Origin: Labia minor
Lineage: Eukaryota > Arthropoda > Insecta > Dermaptera > Spongiphoridae
Direction: 5' to 3'
Length of the DNA: 64,000 bases
NCBI GenBank assembly: GCA_963082975.1
Contig: OY720349.1
Span: forward strand, 66,958,501 to 67,022,500
Positions 14,343 to 29,617 of this stretch are shown here, in pieces; position 1 is the first letter of the stretch, and each line of letters begins with the position of its first letter. The notes under the pieces were generated by a model. It saw nothing but the letters and a program-made list of their open reading frames with translations, was not told the DNA's origin and made no database searches. The translations under genes and the position numbers were made by a program.

Positions 14343-16273
14343 CCTAGGGTCATCCTACGATGACCTTTCATAATTTTTACGGGAAAATTAAAATATGAAA
14401 TTTTTAAAAATAAATAATAAATTCGTTCATTTTACATCATATAAATATTAAAAAAATATATTATTGATATTTCTGATGAATAATTATTTTTTTATGCCGA
14501 AAACCTAAGGTCATCCTACGATGACCTTTCATAATTTTTAAGGGAAAATTAAAATATGAAATTTTTAAAAATAAATAATAAATTCGTTCATTTAACTTCA
14601 TAAAAATATTAAAAAAATATATTATTGATATTTCTGATGAATAATTATTTTTTTATGCCGAAAACCTAGGGTCATCCTACGATGACCTATCATAATTTTT
14701 TCGGTATAATTAAAAAATGAAATATTTTAAAAAAAATAATAAATTTGTACATTTTACATCAGAAAAATATTAAAAAAATATATTATTGATATTTCTGATG
14801 AATAATTATTTTTTTATGCCGAAAACCTAGGGTCATCCTAAGATGACCTTTCATAATTTTTACGGGAAACTTAAAAAATGAAATTTTTAAAAATAAATAA
14901 TAAATTCGTTCATTTTACATAATATAAATATTAAAAAAATATATTATTGATATTTCTGATGAATAATTATTTTTTTTCCGAAAACCTAGGGTCATCCTAC
15001 GATGACGTTTCATAATTTTTTCGGTAAAATTAAAAAATGAAATGTTTTAAAAAAAATAATAAATTCGTTCTGTTTACATCATAAAAATATTGAAAAAATA
15101 TATTATTGATATTTTTGATGAATAATTATTTTTTTATGCCGAAAACCTAAGGTCATCCTACGATGAACTTTCATAATTTTTAAGGGAAAATTAAAATATG
15201 AAATTTTTAAAAATAAATAATAAATTCGTTAATTTAACTTCATAAAAATATTAAAAAAATATATTATTGATATTTCTGATGAATAATTATTTTTTTATGC
15301 CGAAAACCTAGGGTCATCCTACGATGACCTTTCATAATTTTTACGGGAAAATTAAAAAATGAAATTTTTAAAAATAAATAATAAATTCGTTCATTTTACA
15401 TCATAAAAATATTAAAAAAATATATTAATGATATTTCTGATGAATAATTATTTTTTTAATGCCGAAAACCTAGGGTCATCCTAAGATGACCTTTCATAAT
15501 TTTTACGGGAAAATTAAAAAATGAAATTTTTAGAAAATCAATAATAAATTCGTTCATTTTACATCATAAAAATATTAAAAAAATATATTATTCATATTTC
15601 TTACTAAAAATTATTTTATTATGCCGAAACCTAGGGTCATCCTACGATGACCTTTCATAATTTTTACGGGAAAATTAAAAAATGAAATTTTTAAAAATAA
15701 ATAATAAATTCGTTCATTTTACATCATAAAAATATTAAAAAAATATATTATTGATATTTCTGATGAATAATTATTTTTTATACCGAAAACCTAGGGTCAT
15801 CCTACGATGACCTTTCATAAATTTTACGGGAAAATTAAAAAATGAAATGTTTTAAAAATAAATAATAAATTCGTTCATATAACTTCATAAAAATATTAAA
15901 AAAAATATTATTGATATTTTTGATGAATAATTATTTTTTTATGCCGAAAACCTAGTGTCATCCTACGATGACCTTTCATAATTTTTACGGGAAAATTAAA
16001 AAATGAAATTTTTAAAAATAAATAATAAGTTCGTTCATTTTACATCATATAAATATTAAAAAAATATATTATTGATATTTCTGATGAATAATTATTTTTT
16101 TATACCGAAAACCTAGGGTCATCCTACGATGACCTTTCATAATTTTTACGGGAAAATTAAAAAATGAAATTTTTAAAAATAAATAATAAATTCGTTCATT
16201 TTACATCATAAAAATATTAAAAAAATATATTATTGATATTTCTGATGAATAATTATTTTTTTAATGCCGAAAA
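14343..16273. repeat. 12-mer block R, complete copy (1,931 bp)
   Basis: Matches 7746-9676 at offset 6,597. Carries a private CATAATATAAAT near 14,928, also found at about 30,193 in the second super-unit, so that copy descends from this version and not from the neighbour at 16274. Confidence 0.87.
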
Positions 16274-18042
16274 CCTAGGGTCATCCTACGATGACCTTTC
16301 ATAATTTTTACGGGAAAATTAAAATATGAAATTTTTAAAAATAAATAATAAATTCGTTCATTTTACATCATATAAATATTAAAAAAATATATTATTGATA
16401 TTTCTGATGAATAATTATTTTTTTATGCCGAAAACCTAAGGTCATCCTACGATGACCTTTCATAATTTTTAAGGGAAAATTAAAATATGAAATTTTTAAA
16501 AATAAATAATAAATTCGTTCATTTAACTTCATAAAAATATTAAAAAAATATATTATTGATATTTCTGATGAATAATTATTTTTTTATGCCGAAAACCTAG
16601 GGTCATCCTACGATGACCTATCATAATTTTTTCGGTATAATTAAAAAATGAAATATTTTAAAAAAAATAATAAATTTGTACATTTTACATCAGAAAAATA
16701 TTAAAAAAATATATTATTGATATTTCTGATGAATAATTATTTTTTTATGCCGAAAACCTAGGGTCATCCTAAGATGACCTTTCATAATTTTTACGGGAAA
16801 CTTAAAAAATGAAATTTTTAAAAATAAATAATAAATTCGTTCATTTTACATCATATAAATATTAAAAAAATATATTATTGATATTTCTGATGAATAATTA
16901 TTTTTTTTCCGAAAACCTAGGGTCATCCTACGATGACGTTTCATAATTTTTTCGGTAAAATTAAAAAATGAAATGTTTTAAAAAAAATAATAAATTCGTT
17001 CTGTTTACATCATAAAAATATTGAAAAAATATATTATTGATATTTTTGATGAATAATTATTTTTTTATGCCGAAAACCTAAGGTCATCCTACGATGAACT
17101 TTCATAATTTTTAAGGGAAAATTAAAATATGAAATTTTTAAAAATAAATAATAAATTCGTTAATTTAACTTCATAAAAATATTAAAAAAATATATTATTG
17201 ATATTTCTGATGAATAATTATTTTTTTATGCCGAAAACCTAGGGTCATCCTACGATGACCTTTCATAATTTTTACGGGAAAATTAAAAAATGAAATTTTT
17301 AAAAATAAATAATAAATTCGTTCATTTTACATCATAAAAATATTAAAAAAATATATTAATGATATTTCTGATGAATAATTATTTTTTTAATGCCGAAAAC
17401 CTAGGGTCATCCTAAGATGACCTTTCATAATTTTTACGGGAAAATTAAAAAATGAAATTTTTAGAAAATCAATAATAAATTCGTTCATTTTACATCATAA
17501 AAATATTAAAAAAATATATTATTCATATTTCTTACTAAAAATTATTTTATTATGCCGAAACCTAGGGTCATCCTACGATGACCTTTCATAATTTTTACGG
17601 GAAAATTAAAAAATGAAATTTTTAAAAATAAATAATAAATTCGTTCATTTTACATCATAAAAATATTAAAAAAATATATTATTGATATTTCTGATGAATA
17701 ATTATTTTTTATACCGAAAACCTAGGGTCATCCTACGATGACCTTTCATAAATTTTACGGGAAAATTAAAAAATGAAATGTTTTAAAAATAAATAATAAA
17801 TTCGTTCATATAACTTCATAAAAATATTAAAAAAAATATTATTGATATTTTTGATGAATAATTATTTTTTTATGCCGAAAACCTAGTGTCATCCTACGAT
17901 GACCTTTCATAATTTTTACGGGAAAATTAAAAAATGAAATTTTTAAAAATAAATAATAACTTCGTTCATTTTACATCATATAAATATTAAAAAAATATAT
18001 TATTGATATTTCTGATGAATAATTATTTTTTTATACCGAAAA
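16274..18042. repeat. 12-mer block R, second tandem copy (11 monomers before divergence)
   Basis: Follows the same variant order (TATTAATGATATT at about 17,353; CCTAGTGTC at 17,882). It differs from the first copy by AATAACTTCG (17,961) in place of AATAAGTTCG. The next monomer, at 18043, shares the ATACCG start but then carries TTAGGTAAAA and GTTCTG, so the R pattern ends here. Confidence 0.82.
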
Positions 18043-21000
18043 CCTAGGGTCATCCTACGATGACCTTTCATAATTTTTTAGGTAAAATTAAAAAATGAAA
18101 TGTTTTAAAAAAAATAATAAATTCGTTCTGTTTACATCATAAAAATATTGAAAAAATATATTATTGATATTTCTGAAGAATAATTATTTTTTTTCCGAAA
18201 ACCTAGGGTCATCCTACGATGACCTTTCATAATTTTTTAGGTAAAATTAAAAAATTAAATGTTTTAAAAAAAATAATAAATTCGTTGATTTTACATCATA
18301 AAAATATTAAAAAAATATATTATTGATATTTCTGATGAATAATTATTTTATTATGCCGAACACCTAGGGTCATCCTACGATGACCTTTCATAATTTTTAC
18401 GGGAAAATTAAAAAATGAAATTTTTAAAAATAAATAATAAATTCGTACATTTTACATCAGAAAAATATTAAAAAAATATATTATTCATATTTCTGATGAA
18501 TAATTATTTTTTTATGCCGAAAACCTAGGGTCATCCTAAGATGACCTTTCATAATTTTTACGCGAAACTTAAAAAATGAAATTTTTAAAAATAAATAATA
18601 AATTCGTTCATTTTAAATCATATAAATATTAAAAAAATATATTATTGATATTTCTGATGAATAATTATTTTTTTATGCCGAAAACCTAAGGTCATCCTAC
18701 GATGACCTTTCATAATTTTTAAGGGAAAATTAAAATATGAAATTTTTAAAAATAAATAATAAATTCGTCCATTTAACTTCATAAAAATATTAAAAAAATA
18801 TATTATTGATATTTCTGATGAATAATTATTTTTTTATGCCGAAAACCTAGGGTCATCCTACGATGACCTATCATAATTTTTTCGGTATAATTAAAAAATG
18901 AAATATTTAAAAAAAATAATAAATTTTTACATTTTACATCAGAAAAATATTAAAAAAATATATTATTGATATTTCTGATGAATAATTATTTTTTTATGCC
19001 GAAAACCTAGGGTCATCCTATAATGACCTTTCATAATTTTTACGGGAAAATTAAAAAATAAAATTTTTAAAAATAAATAATAAATTCGTACATTTTACAT
19101 CAGAAAAATATTAAAAAAATATATTATTGATATTTCTGATGAATAATTATTTTTTTATGACGAAATCCTAGGGTCATCCTACGATGACCTTTCATAATTT
19201 TTACGGGAAAATTAAAAAATGAAATTTTTAAAAATAAATAATAAATTCGTTCATTTTACATCATATAAATATTAAAAAAATATATTATTGATATTTCTGA
19301 TGAATAATTATTTTTTTTCCGAAAACCTAGGGTCATCCTACGATGACGTTTCATAATTTTTTCGGTAAAATTAAAAAATGAAATGTTTTAAAAAAAATAA
19401 TAAATTCGTTCTGTTTACATCATAAAAATATTGAAAAAATATATTATTGATATTTTTGATGAATAATTATTTTTTTATGCCGAAAACCTAAGGTCATCCT
19501 ACGATGAACTTTCATAATTTTTAAGGGAAAATTAAAATATGAAATTTTTAAAAATAAATAATAAATTCGTTCATTTAACTTCATAAAAATATTAAAAAAA
19601 TATATTATTGATATTTCTGATGAATAATTATTTTTTTATGCCGAAAACCTAGGGTCATCCTACGATGACCTTTCATAATTTTTTCGGTATAATTAAAAAA
19701 TGAAATATTTTAAAATAAATAATAAATTTGTACATTTTACATCAGAAAAATATTAAAAAAATATATTATTGATATTTCTGATGAATAATTATTTTTTTAT
19801 GCCGAAAACCTAGGGTCATCCTACGATGACCTTTCATAATTTTTACGGGAAAATTAAAAAATAAAATTTTTAAAAATAAATAATAAATTCGTACATTTTA
19901 CATCAGAAAAATATTAAAAAAATATATTATTGATATTTCTGATGAATAATTATTTTTTTATGACGAAATCCTAGGGTCATCCTACGATGACCTTTCATAA
20001 TTTTTACGGGAAAATTAAAAAATGAAATTTTTAAAAATAAATAATAAATTCGTTCATTTTATTCATAAAAATATTAAAAAAATATATTATTGATATTTCT
20101 GATGAATAATTATTTTTTTATGCCGAAAACCTAGGGTCATCCTACGATGACCTTTCATAATTTTTACGGGAAAATTAAAAAATGAAATTTTTAAAAATAA
20201 ATAATAAATTCGTACATTTTACATCATAAAAATATTAAAAAAATATATTATTGATATTTCTGATGAATAATTATTTTTTTATGCCGAAAACCTAGGGTCA
20301 TCCTACGATGACCTTTCATAATTTTTACGGGAAAATTAAAAAATGAAATTTTTAAAAATAAATAATAAATTCGTTCATTTTACATCATATAAATATTAAA
20401 AAAATATATTATTGATATTTCTGAAGAATAATTATTTTTTTTCCGAAAACCTAGGGTCATCCTACGATGACCTTTCATAATTTTTTAGGTAAAATTAAAA
20501 AATTAAATGTTTTAAAAAAAATAATAAATTCGTTCATTTTACATCATAAAAATATTAAAAAAATATATTATTGATATTTCTGATGAATAATTATTTTTTT
20601 ATGCCGAAAACCTAGGGTCATCCTACGATGACCTTTCATAATATTTACGGGAAAATTAAAAAATGAAATTTTTAAAAATAAATAATAAATTCGTTCATTT
20701 TACATCATAAAAATATTAAAAAAATATATTATTGATATTTCTGATGAATAATTATTTTTTTAATGCCGAAAACCTAGGGTCATCCTAAGATGACCTTTCA
20801 TAATTTTTACGGGAAAATTAAAAAATGAAATTTTTAGAAAATCAATAATAAATTCGTTCATTTTACATCATAAAAATATTAAAAAAATATATTATTCATA
20901 TTTCTTACTAAAAATTATTTTATTATGCCGAAACCTAGGGTCATCCTACGATGACCTTTCATAATTTTTACGGGAAAATTAAAAAATGAAATTTTTAAAA

Positions 21001-22218
21001 ATAAATAATAAATTCGTTCATTTTACATCATAAAAATATTAAAAAAATATATTATTGATATTTCTGATGAATAATTATTTTTTATACCGAAAACCTAGGG
21101 TCATCCTACGATGACCTTTCATAAATTTTACGGGAAAATTAAAAAATGAAATGTTTTAAAAAAAATAATAAATTCGTTCATTTTACATCATATAAATATT
21201 AAAAAAATATATTATTGATATTTCTGATGAATAATTATTTTTTTATGCCGAAAACCTAGGGTCATCCTACGATGACCTTTCATAATTTTTACGGGAAAAT
21301 TAAAAAATGAAATTTTTAAAAATAAATAATAAATTCGTTCATTTTACATCATAAAAATATTAAAAAAATATATTATTGATATTTCTGATGAATAATTATT
21401 TTTTTAATGCCGAAAACCTAGGGTCATCCTACGATGACCTTTCATACTTTTTACGGGAAAATTAAAAAATGAAATTTTTAGAAAATCAATAATAAATTCG
21501 TTCATTTTACATCATAAAAATATTAAAAAAATATATTATTCATATTCTTACTAAAAATTATTTTTTTATGCCGAAACCTAGGGTCATCCTACGATGACCT
21601 TTCATAATTTTTACGGGAAAATTAAAAAATGAAATTTTTAAAAATAAATAATAAATTCGTTCATTTTACATCATAAAAATATTAAAAAAATATATTATTG
21701 ATATTTCTGATGAATAATTATTTTTTTATACCGAAAACCTAGGGTCATCCTACGATGACCTTTCATAATTTTTTAGGTAAAATTAAAAAATGAAATGTTT
21801 TAAAAAAAATAATAAATTCGTTCTGTTTACATCATAAAAATATTGAAAAAATATATTATTGATATTTCTGAAGAATAATTATTTTTTTTCCGAAAAGCTA
21901 GGGTCATCCTACGATGACCTTTCATAATTTTTTAGCTAAAATTAAAAAATTAAATGTTTTAAAAAAAATAATAAATTCGTTCATTTTACATCATAAAAAT
22001 ATTAAAAATATATATTATTGATATTTCTGATGAATAATTATTTTATTATGCCGAACACCTAGGGTCATCCTACGATGACCTCTCATAATTTTTACGGGAA
22101 AATTAAAAAATGAAATTTTTAAAAATAAATAATAAATTCGTTCATTTAACTTCATAAAAATATTAAAAAAATATATTATTGATATTTCTGATGAATAATT
22201 ATTTTTTTATGCCGAAAA

Positions 22219-22378
22219 GCTAGGGTCATCCTACGATGACCTTTCATAATTTTTACGGGAAAATTAAAATATGAAATTTTTAAAAATAAATAATAAATTC
22301 GTTCATTTAACTTCATAAAAATATTAAAAAAAATATTATTGATATTTTTGATGAATAATTATTTTTTTATGGCGAAAA
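22219..22378. repeat. Hybrid monomer marking loss of two monomers
   Basis: Left part is the GAAAAGC variant; from about 22,270 it reads AAATATGAAATTTTT, then TTAACTTC, and is followed by GGCG, as the GCAG variant does. In the second super-unit the same interval (35,563-36,044) holds three monomers, 482 bp instead of 160. A 322-bp deletion by exchange within homologous positions explains it. Confidence 0.85.
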
Positions 22379-23665
22379 CCTAGGGTCATCCTACGATGAC
22401 CTTTCATAATTTTTACGGGAAAATTAAAAAATGAAATTTTTAAAAATAAATAATAAATTCGTTCATTTTACATCATATAAATATTAAAAAAATATATTAT
22501 TGATATTTCTGATGAATAATTATTTTTTTATACTGAAAACCTAGGGTCATCCTACGATGACCTTTCATAATTTTTACGGGAAAATTAAAAAATGAAATTT
22601 TTAAAAATAAATAATAAATTCGTTCATTTTACATCATATAAATATTAAAAAAATATATTATTGATATTTCTGATGAATAATTATTTTTTTATGCAGAAAA
22701 CCTAAGGTCATCTTACAATGACCTTTCATAATTTTTACGGGAAAATTAAAATATGAAATTTTTAAAAATAAATAATAAATTCGTACATTTTACATCAGAA
22801 AAATATTAAAAAAATATATTATTGATATTTCTGATGAATAATTATTTTTTTATGCCGAAAACCTAGGGTCATCCTACGATGACCTTTCATAATTTTTACG
22901 GGAAAATTAAAAAATGAAATTTTTAAAAATAAATAATAAATTCGTTCATTTTACATCATAAAAATATTAAAAAAATATATTATTGATATTTCTGATGAAT
23001 AATTATTTTTTTAATGCCGAAAACCTAGGGTCATCCTACGATGACCTTTCATAATTTTTACGGGAAAATTAAAAAATGAAATTTTTAGAAAATCAATAAT
23101 AAATTCGTTCATTTTACATCATAAAAATATTAAAAAAAATATTATTGATATTTTTGATGAATAATTATTTTTTTATGCCGAAAACCTAGTGTCATCCTAC
23201 GATGACCTTTCATAATTTTTACGGGAAAATTAAAAAATGAAATTTTTAAAAATAAATAATAACTTCGTTCATTTTACATCATATAAATATTAAAAAAATA
23301 TATTATTGATATTTCTGATGAATAATTATTTTTTTATACCGAAAACCTAGGGTCATCCTACGATGACCTTTCATAATTTTATAGGTAAAATTAAAAAATG
23401 AAATGTTTTAAAAAAAATAATAAATTCGTTCTGTTTACATCATAAAAATATTGAAAAAATATATTATTGATATTTCTGAAGAATAATTATTTTTTTTCCG
23501 AAAACCTAGGGTCATCCTACGATGACCTTTCATAATTTTTTAGGTAAAATTAAAAAATTAAATGTTTTAAAAAAAATAATAAATTCGTTGATTTTACATC
23601 ATAAAAATATTAAAAAAATATATTATTGATATTTCTGATGAATAATTATTTTATTATGCCGAACA

Positions 23666-23824
23666 CCTAGGGTCATCCTACGATGACCTTTCATAATTTT
23701 TACGGGAAACTTAAAAAATGAAATTTTTAAAAATAAATAATATATTCGTTCATTTTACATCATATAAATATTAAAAAAATATATTATTGATATTTCTGAT
23801 GAATAATTATTTTTTTTCCGAAAA
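23666..23824. repeat. Hybrid monomer marking loss of four monomers
   Basis: Starts as the TTATTATGCCGAACACC variant and switches by 23,710 to GGGAAACTTAAAA with ATATAAAT, followed by the TTCCG/GATGACG monomer. The second super-unit has five monomers here (37,332-38,133), a difference of 643 bp. An earlier paralogous stretch, 18,362-19,325, has six. A private AATAATATATTCG change lies near 23,742. Confidence 0.83.
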
Positions 23825-26800
23825 CCTAGGGTCATCCTACGATGACGTTTCATAATTTTTTCGGTAAAATTAAAAAATGAAATGTTTTAAAAAAAATAAT
23901 AAATTCGTTCTGTTTACATCATAAAAATATTGAAAAAATATATTATTGATATTTTTGATGAATAATTATTTTTTTATGCCGAAAACCTAAGGTCATCCTA
24001 CGATGAACTTTCATAATTTTTAAGGGAAAATTAAAATATGAAATTTTTAAAAATAAATAATAAATTCGTTCATTTAACTTCATAAAAATATTAAAAAAAT
24101 ATATTATTGATATTTCTGATGAATAATTATTTTTTTATGCCGAAAACCTAGGGTCATCCTACGATGACCTTTCATAATTTTTTCGGTATAATTAAAAAAT
24201 GAAATATTTTAAAAAAAATAATAAATTTGTACATTTTACATCAGAAAAATATTAAAAAAATATATTATTGATATTTCTGATGAATAATTATTTTTTTATG
24301 CCGAAAACCTAGGGTCATCCTACGATGACCTTTCATAATTTTTACGGGAAAATTAAAAAATAAAATTTTTAAAAATAAATAATAAATTCGTACATTTTAC
24401 ATCAGAAAAATATTAAAAAAATATATTATTGATATTTCTGATGAATAATTATTTTTTTATGACGAAATCCTAGGGTCATCCTACGATGACCTTTCATAAT
24501 TTTTACGGGAAAATTAAAAAATGAAATTTTTAAAAATAAATAATAAATTCGTTCATTTTATTCATAAAAATATTAAAAAAATATATTATTGATATTTCTG
24601 ATGAATAATTATTTTTTTATGCCGAAAACCTAGGGTCATCCTACGATGACCTTTCATAATTTTTACGGGAAAATTAAAAAATGAAATTTTTAAAAATAAA
24701 TAATAAATTCGTACATTTTACATCATAAAAATATTAAAAAAATATATTATTGATATTTCTGATGAATAATTATTTTTTTATGCCGAAAACCTAGGGTCAT
24801 CCTACGATGACCTTTCATAATTTTTACGGGAAAATTAAAAAATGAAATTTTTAAAAATAAATAATAAATTCGTTCATTTTACATCATATAAATATTAAAA
24901 AAATATATTATTGATATTTCTGAAGAATAATTATTTTTTTTCCGAAAACCTAGGGTCATCCTACGATGACCTTTCATAATTTTTTAGGTAAAATTAAAAA
25001 ATTAAATGTTTTAAAAAAAATAATAAATTCGTTCATTTTACATCATAAAAATATTAAAAAAATATATTATTGATATTTCTGATGAATAATTATTTTTTTA
25101 TGCCGAAAACCTAGGGTCATCCTACGATGACCTTTCATAATATTTACGGGAAAATTAAAAAATGAAATTTTTAAAAATAAATAATAAATTCGTTCATTTT
25201 ACATCATAAAAATATTAAAAAAATATATTATTGATATTTCTGATGAATAATTATTTTTTTAATGCCGAAAACCTAGGGTCATCCTAAGATGACCTTTCAT
25301 AATTTTTACGGGAAAATTAAAAAATGAAATTTTTAGAAAATCAATAATAAATTCGTTCATTTTACATCATAAAAATATTAAAAAAATATATTATTCATAT
25401 TTCTTACTAAAAATTATTTTATTATGCCGAAACCTAGGGTCATCCTACGATGACCTTTCATAATTTTTACGGGAAAATTAAAAAATGAAATTTTTAAAAA
25501 TAAATAATAAATTCGTTCATTTTACATCATAAAAATATTAAAAAAATATATTATTGATATTTCTGATGAATAATTATTTTTTATACCGAAAACCTAGGGA
25601 CATCCTACGATGACCTTTCATAAATTTTACGGGAAAATTAAAAAATGAAATGTTTTAAAAAAAATAATAAATTCGTTCATTTTACATCATATAAATATTA
25701 AAAAAATATATTATTGATATTTCTGATGAATAATTATTTTTTTATGCCGAAAACCTAGGGTCATCCTACGATGACCTTTCATAATTTTTACGGGAAAATT
25801 AAAAAATGAAATTTTTAAAAATAAATAATAAATTCGTTCATTTTACATCATAAAAATATTAAAAAAATATATTATTGATATTTCTGATGAATAATTATTT
25901 TTTTAATGTCGAAAACCTAGGGTCATCCTACGATGACCTTTCATACTTTTTACGGGAAAATTAAAAAATGAAATTTTTAGAAAATCAATAATAAATTCGT
26001 TCATTTTACATCATAAAAATATTAAAAAAATATATTATTCATATTCTTACTAAAAATTATTTTTTTATGCCGAAACCTAGGGTCATCCTACGATGACCTT
26101 TCATAATTTTTACGGGAAAATTAAAAAATGAAATTTTTAAAAATAAATAATAAATTCGTTCATTTTACATCATAAAAATATTAAAAAAATATATTATTGA
26201 TATTTCTGATGAATAATTATTTTTTTATACCGAAAACCTAGGGTCATCCTACGATGACCTTTCATAATTTTTTAGGTAAAATTAAAAAATGAAATGTTTT
26301 AAAAAAAATAATAAATTCGTTCTGTTTACATCATAAAAATATTGAAAAAATATATTATTGATATTTCTGAAGAATAATTATTTTTTTTCCGAAAAGCTAG
26401 GGTCATCCTACGATGACCTTTCATAATTTTTTAGCTAAAATTAAAAAATTAAATGTTTTAAAAAAAATAATAAATTCGTTCATTTTACATCATAAAAATA
26501 TTAAAAATATATATTATTGATATTTCTGATGAATAATTATTTTATTATGCCGAACACCTAGGGTCATCCTACGATGACCTCTCATAATTTTTACGGGAAA
26601 ATTAAAATATTAAATTTTTAAAAATAAATAATAAATTCATTCATTTAACTTTATAAAAATATTAAAAAAATATATTATTGATATTTCTGATGAATAATTA
26701 TTTTTTTATGCCGAAAAGCTACGGTCATCCTACGATGACCTTTCATAATTTTTACGGGAAAATTAAAAAATGAAATTTTTAAAAATAAATAATAAATTCG

Positions 26801-27521
26801 TTCATTTTACATCATAAAAATATTAAAAAAATATATTATTGATATATCTGATGAATAATTATTTTTTTATGCCGAAAACCTAGGGTCATCCTACGATGAC
26901 CTTTCATAATTTTTACGGGAAAATTAAAAAATGAAATTTTTAAAAATAAATAATAAATTCGTTCATTTTACATCATATAAATATTAAAAAAATATATTAT
27001 TGATATTTCTGATGAATAATTATTTTTTTATGCAGAAAACCTAAGGTCATCCTACAATGACCTTTCATAATTTTTACGGGAAAATTAAAATATGAAATTT
27101 TTAAAAATAAATAATAAATTCGTTCATTTAACTTCATAAAAATATTAAAAAAAATATTATTGATATTTTTGATGAATAATTATTTTTTTATGGCGAAAAC
27201 CTAGGGTCATCCTACGATGACCTTTCATAATTTTTACGGGAAAATTAAAAAATGAAATTTTTAAAAATAAATAATAAATTCGTTCATTTTACATCATATA
27301 AATATTAAAAAAATATATTATTGATATTTCTGATGAATAATTATTTTTTTATACTGAAAACCTAGGGTCATCCTACGATGACCTTTCATAATTTTTACGG
27401 GAAAATTAAAAAATGAAATTTTTAAAAATAAATAATAAATTCGTTCATTTTACATCATATAAATATTAAAAAAATATATTATTGATATTTCTGATGAATA
27501 ATTATTTTTTTATGCAGAAAA

Positions 27522-27682
27522 CCTAAGGTCATCTTACAATGACCTTTCATAATTTTTACGGGAAAATTAAAATATGAAATTTTTAAAAATAAATAATAAA
27601 TTCGTACATTTTACATCAGAAAAATATTAAAAAAATATATTATTGATATTTCTGATGAATAATTATTTTTTTATGCCGAAAA
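27522..27682. repeat. Extra monomer with CATCTTACAATG core
   Basis: A GCAGAAAACCTAAGG monomer followed by CATCTTACAATGACC, AAATATG and GTACATT. It is present in units starting at 2116, 21417, 25916, 34761 and 40225 and absent from those at 25, 4206 and 10803, where its right half is fused to the ACTG monomer (for example 12,248-12,408). It separates two lineages of the unit. Confidence 0.8.
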
Positions 27683-29617
27683 CCTAGGGTCATCCTACGA
27701 TGACCTTTCATAATATTTACGGGAAAATTAAAAAATGAAATTTTTAAAAATAAATAATAAATTCGTTCATTTTACATCATAAAAATATTAAAAAAATATA
27801 TTATTGATATTTCTGATGAATAATTATTTTTTTAATGCCGAAAACCTAGGGTCATCCTAAGATGACCTTTCATAATTTTTACGGGAAAATTAAAAAATGA
27901 AATTTTTAGAAAATCAATAATAAATTCGTTCATTTTACATCATAAAAATATTAAAAAAATATATTATTCATATTTCTTACTAAAAATTATTTTATTATGC
28001 CGAAACCTAGGGTCATCCTACGATGACCTTTCATAATTTTTACGGGAAAATTTAAAAAATGAAATTTTTAAAAATAAATAATAAATTCGTTCATTTTACA
28101 TCATAAAAATATTAAAAAAATATATTATTGATATTTCTGATGAATAATTATTTTTTATACCGAAAACCTAGGGTCATCCTACGATGACCTTTCATAAATT
28201 TTACGGGAAAATTAAAAAATGAAATGTTTTAAAAAAAATAATAAATTCGTTCATTTTACATCATATAAATATTAAAAAAATATATTATTGATATTTCTGA
28301 TGAATAATTATTTTTTTATGCCGAAAACCTAGGGTCATCCTACGATGACCTTTCATAATTTTTACGGGAAAATTAAAAAATGAAATTTTTAAAAATAAAT
28401 AATAAATTCGTTCATTTTACATCATAAAAATATTAAAAAAATATATTATTGATATTTCTGATGAATAATTATTTTTTTAATGCCGAAAACCTAGGGTCAT
28501 CCTACGATGACCTTTCATAATTTTTACGGGAAAATTAAAAAATGAAATTTTTAAAAATAAATAATAAATTCTTTCATTTTACATCATAAAAATATTAAAA
28601 AAATATATTATTGATATTTCTGATGAATAATTATTTTTTTAATGCCGAAAACCTAGGGTCATCCTACGATGACATTTCATAATTTTTACGGGAAAATTAA
28701 AAAATGAAATTTTTTACAAAATCAATAATAAATTCGTTCATTTTACATCATAAAAATATTAAAAAAATATATTATTCATATTTCTTACTAAAAATTATTT
28801 TTTTATGCCGAAACCTAGGGTCATCCTACGATGACCTTTCATAATTTTTACGGGAAAATTAAAAAATGAAATTTTTAAAAATAAATAATAAATTCGTTCA
28901 TTTTACATCATAAAAATATTAAAAAAATATATTATTGATATTTCTGATGAATAATTATTTTTTTTTACCGAAAACCTAGGGTCATCCTACGATGACCTTT
29001 CATAATTTTTTAGGTAAAATTAAAAAATGAAATGTTTTAAAAAAAATAATAAATTCGTTCTGTTTACATCATAAAAATATTGAAAAAATATATTATTGAT
29101 ATTTCTGAAGAATAATTATTTTTTTTCCGAAAACCTAGGGTCATCCTACGATGACCTTTCATAATTTTTTAGCTAAAATTAAAAAATTAAATGTTTTAAA
29201 AAAAATAATAAATTCGTTCATTTTACATCATAAAAATATTAAAAATATATATTATTGATATTTCTGATGAATAATTATTTTATTATGCCGAACACCTAGG
29301 GTCATCCTACGATGACCTTTCATAATTTTTACGGGAAAATTAAAAAATGAAATTTTTAAAAATAAATAATAAATTCGTTCATTTTACATCAGAAAAATAT
29401 TAAAAAAATATATTATTGATATTTCTGATGAATAATTATTTTTTTATGCCGAAAACCTAGGGTCATCCTACGATGACCTTTCATAATTTTTACGGGAAAA
29501 TTAAAAAATGAAATTTTTAAAAATAAATAATAAATTCGTTCATTTTACATCATAAAAATATTAAAAAAATATATTATTGATATTTCTGATGAATAATTAT
29601 TTTTTTAATGCCGAAAA

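Larger units (their letters stand above)
10803..25915. repeat. Long super-HOR unit 1 (15,113 bp, about 94 monomers)
   Basis: Runs from the AATGTCG anchor at 10803 to the next such anchor at 25916. It contains the 13-variant series, the marker monomers CTTTC (13296) and GATGACATTT (13398), block R twice (14343 and 16274), and a right part built of two related sub-blocks, the second starting at 21417. Compared with the next super-unit it lacks one monomer at about 12,248, has one extra 12-mer R block, lacks two monomers at 22,219 and lacks four at 23,666. Those four events account for the length difference of 804 bp. Confidence 0.85.
21417..25915. repeat. 28-monomer sub-unit in super-unit 1 (4,499 bp)
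   Basis: Opens with an anchor monomer that has AATGCCG instead of AATGTCG but keeps CATACTT and AGAAAATC. Its right half repeats the stretch before it at offset 4,499: GATGACGTTT monomers at 19326 and 23825, and the shortened TTTTATTCATAAA at about 20,058 and 24,557. The equivalent block in the second super-unit has 34 monomers. Confidence 0.82.
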
